A stretch of 7,357 nt of DNA, from NCBI GenBank assembly GCA_023412435.1, contig JAEYNS010000353.1:1-7357 (forward strand). The letters run 5' to 3'. The position numbers and the translations under genes are program-made. The notes under the pieces are model-generated. The model was not told where the DNA came from, made no database searches, and saw nothing but the letters and a program-made list of their open reading frames with translations. Origin of the DNA: Actinomycetes bacterium. Its GTDB lineage: Bacteria; Actinomycetota; Actinomycetes; Propionibacteriales; Propionibacteriaceae. Shown here piece after piece: positions 6,080 through 7,357 of this stretch (positions within the stretch are counted from its first letter, which is position 1; each line of letters starts with the position of its first letter).

Positions 6080-6586
6080 ATGCCGTTGTTCCCCGCCCGG
6101 CTCGATGCCGCCGTCCGTTCCTCTCTCGCCGCCCACCTCGGCCGTCCATTCAAGGTGCTGGCCTGGGCCCCCGCCGGCGACGGGCACGTCGTGGGGCTGG
6201 CCGGCAGGCTGCTGGTCAGCGACGGCGACGGCTGGCAGGGCTTTCCCTGGCATGAGATCGAGGCCGGCCGGTGGGACGAGAAGGCCGGCAGGCTCAGCTG
6301 GCAGGACGGGGCCGGCGACCGGCACGAGGTGGCGCTGCAGGGCCGCTCGCGGTTCACCGACCTGTTCAACGAGCGGGTCACGGCCAGCGTGGTGGCCAGC
6401 CGTCGGGTCGACCTTGGCGGCCGCGGCCGGCTCACCCTCGCGCTGCGTCGCAACCTGGAACCCGGCAGTGACGAGACCTTCTGGCGGGTCACCCCGTCGC
6501 CGGGGGTCGACCTCGCTTCACCCGACGTCCAGGCGGTTCTCGACCGGGAGTTGGCTGCGGCCCGGGCCGATTTCGGGTTCGCCTGA
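6080..6586 (+). CDS. Conserved actinobacterial-type protein of unknown function (168 aa)
   Basis: Predicted 168-residue soluble protein with no signal peptide, membrane segment or catalytic motif that I recognise. After a short helix-forming start (about 5-20), residues 24-120 read as alternating strands with turns: HVVGLAGRLLVSDG, FPWHEIEAGRWDEKAGRLSW, then HEVALQG. A helix-like FTDLFNERVTASVV (92-105) follows, then further strands and a C-terminal acidic helix. The 'V-V-G/A-T/L-x-R-L-L-V ... PW-x-x-I-x-x-x-x-W-D' rhythm is like small PH-like beta proteins, and I recall similar short hypothetical proteins in other actinobacteria; both points are unverified. The ATG at 6080 is selected because of the -10-like box before it and because it directly starts the conserved-looking segment. 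It lies 51 nt after the HAD gene, past a hairpin, so is probably a separate transcript, ending 36 nt before tRNA-Asn. Confidence 0.85.
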   Translation: MPLFPARLDAAVRSSLAAHLGRPFKVLAWAPAGDGHVVGLAGRLLVSDGDGWQGFPWHEIEAGRWDEKAGRLSWQDGAGDRHEVALQGRSRFTDLFNERVTASVVASRRVDLGGRGRLTLALRRNLEPGSDETFWRVTPSPGVDLASPDVQAVLDRELAAARADFGFA

Positions 6587-6595
6587 CCTTGCTGG

Positions 6596-6601
6596 TAACG
6601 T
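6596..6601 (+). promoter_or_regulatory. Candidate -10 box for tRNA-Asn
   Basis: TAACGT matches TAnnnT and lies 21 nt before the mature tRNA end, predicting a leader of roughly 15 nt. A poor -35 (TTCGGG, 18 nt upstream, inside the preceding gene) is the only candidate. It sits in the 36-nt gap between the stop at 6586 and the tRNA, which is where a promoter is needed. Confidence 0.35.
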
Positions 6602-6622
6602 AACGCCCTGCGTCCAGCGCGA

Positions 6623-6695
6623 TCCCCTGTAGCTCAATTGGCAGAGCATCTGACTGTTAATCAGAGGGTTACTGGTTCGAGTCCAGTCGGGGGAG
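6623..6695 (+). tRNA. tRNA-Asn (anticodon GUU)
   Basis: A complete cloverleaf can be folded by hand. The acceptor stem TCCCCTG pairs with CGGGGGA (one T-G pair), with discriminator G at 6695. The D stem is GCTC/GAGC around AATTGGCA. The anticodon stem TCTGA/TCAGA encloses loop CTGTTAA, with anticodon GTT at 6656-6658. The variable loop is GGGTT, and the T stem ACTGG/CCAGT encloses TTCGAGT. The CCA end is not encoded (GCTTTC follows), so it must be added by the CCA-adding enzyme. It inserts asparagine at AAC and AAU codons. Confidence 0.98.
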
Positions 6696-6909
6696 CTTTC
6701 CATGTCCGGGCCCGTTTCGGTCGCCCGTCCGCGCCCTCCACCAGCTTCTGCCAGACAGCCGCGCCGGCCGACGGATCTGCCGGCCAGCCCCCGCAGCTGG
6801 CAGAAGTTGAACGGATCAGGCCCCGTCGGCACCGCCATCACGGTGGCGTGGACGAAGCTCGACCAGATCCCGAGGAGACCCGGTCACCCCAGTCTGCAGC
6901 TGCTCCCGG
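6696..6909. other. Convergent intergenic region between tRNA-Asn and larB
   Basis: These 214 nt hold no believable gene. The only clear structure is the large inverted repeat at 6745-6806, described separately. I searched by eye for a second copy of the tRNA 3' end (an attachment-site scar) and found none. Confidence 0.6.
6745..6806. repeat. Perfect 10-bp inverted repeat with nested GC-rich stem, possible bidirectional terminator
   Basis: CTTCTGCCAG (6745-6754) and its exact complement CTGGCAGAAG (6797-6806) enclose 42 nt that themselves contain two copies of the self-complementary GCCGGC (6764-6769 and 6779-6784), able to form an inner stem. It lies between the convergent tRNA and larB genes, where a two-way terminator is expected, but neither strand has a T-run after it. 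A remnant of a mobile-element end or a protein-binding palindrome are alternatives. Confidence 0.6.
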
Positions 6910-7357
6910 TCAGGTGGCGGCTTTCCCCGCTTGTCCGTGCGCGGCGATCTGGGCGGCCAGGTGGCCGCCGCCGTAGCCGTTGTCGATGTTCACCACCGCC
7001 ACCCCGGGGGCGCAGGCGTTCAGCATCGTCAGCAGCGCCGCCAGGCCCTCGAAGGCCGCGCCGTAGCCGACCGAGGTGGGGACGGCGACCACCGGCGCCG
7101 CCACCAGTCCCGCCACCACGCTGGGCAGGGCACCGTCCATCCCCGCGACGACCACGATCACCGAGGCGCTGCGCAGGAGGTCGAGCCGGCTCAAGATCCG
7201 GTGCAGCCCGGCGACCCCCACGTCGGCGACCAGTTCGGCCCGCCGGCCCAGGAAGCGGGCGGTCAGCTCGGCCTCGCGGGCCACCGGCAGGTCGGACGTG
7301 CCCGCGGCTGCCACCACCACCAGCCCGCCGGTGGGTTCGGGCGGCTCGGACGGCCAC
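6910..7357 (-). CDS. larB: LarB, nickel-pincer cofactor biosynthesis (pyridinium-3,5-biscarboxylic acid mononucleotide synthase), C-terminal part
   Basis: The gene is cut by the window's right edge; 148 C-terminal residues are visible and the reading frame is open to position 7356. They cover the PurE-like (AIR carboxylase superfamily) domain. Visible family blocks are [57 protein letters not shown] and [18 protein letters not shown]. These mark LarB rather than PurE itself. In LarB the enzyme carboxylates and hydrolyses nicotinic acid adenine dinucleotide to make the biscarboxylated mononucleotide that LarE and LarC turn into the nickel-pincer nucleotide. A cysteine near the C-terminus acts as nucleophile in the characterised enzyme; the cysteine in NACAPG, 34 residues from the end, is the likely equivalent. 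Neither larC nor larE follows downstream; they may lie upstream, outside the window. The GTG at 7318-7320 is internal, not the start. Confidence 0.88.
   Translation of the reverse strand, partial: WPSEPPEPTGGLVVVAAAGTSDLPVAREAELTARFLGRRAELVADVGVAGLHRILSRLDLLRSASVIVVVAGMDGALPSVVAGLVAAPVVAVPTSVGYGAAFEGLAALLTMLNACAPGVAVVNIDNGYGGGHLAAQIAAHGQAGKAAT

Noticed and set aside
4535..6325. 596-residue minus-strand open frame across the plus-strand genes
   Set aside because: It spans parts of three genes on the other strand, is low-complexity and Pro/Arg/Gly-rich, and has no domain.
6518..6841. 107-residue minus-strand open frame across the tRNA
   Set aside because: Its middle (WTRTSNPLINSQMLCQLSYRG-like) is the translated antisense of tRNA-Asn, a well-known spurious annotation.
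6680..6909. Integration (att) site at the tRNA-Asn 3' end
   Set aside because: tRNA genes are common targets, but no second copy of the tRNA 3' end, integrase or element gene is visible in the window.
6884..7357. 157-residue open frame overlapping larB in another frame
   Set aside because: The alternative frame contains all LarB motifs; this one is Arg/Gly-rich shadow.

Overview
The window is very GC-rich, uses GTG as well as ATG starts, packs its genes tightly and has two probable leaderless starts. Together these point to an actinobacterium. The MoxR/DUF58/VWA arrangement, the tRNA-Asn neighbourhood and the Pro/Ser-rich membrane protein fit that phylum; a Propionibacteriales-like lineage is only a guess. 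No phage, insertion sequence, CRISPR array or origin is visible.

Left half (3-4115, minus strand): a compact four-gene operon, in transcription order a MoxR-type AAA+ ATPase, a DUF58 protein and two tandem paralogous membrane-anchored von Willebrand factor A (VWA) proteins. Junctions are 8 nt, a 4-nt (or 1-nt) overlap and a 1-nt overlap, so translational coupling is likely. In this widespread MoxR system the ATPase is thought to act as a chaperone that matures or remodels metal-dependent VWA partners. Its substrate in this organism cannot be read from the sequence.

Middle (4294-6586, plus strand, divergent from the operon): first, a single-pass membrane protein whose cytoplasmic part looks like a degenerate Ser/Thr kinase N-lobe with no recognisable catalytic C-lobe, followed by a roughly 95-residue Pro/Ser-rich tail predicted to lie outside. 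This is the most interesting gene here. One base later comes a Cof-type HAD phosphatase with all four HAD motifs. After a GC-rich hairpin follows a 168-residue protein of unknown function with its own probable leaderless promoter.

Right end (6623-7357): a tRNA-Asn(GUU) on the plus strand, a 214-nt convergent intergenic stretch dominated by a large inverted repeat, and the C-terminal part of LarB on the minus strand. LarB makes the first committed intermediate of the nickel-pincer nucleotide cofactor. Its N-terminus lies outside the window.

All functional calls rest on reading translated motifs by eye; no database search was run.
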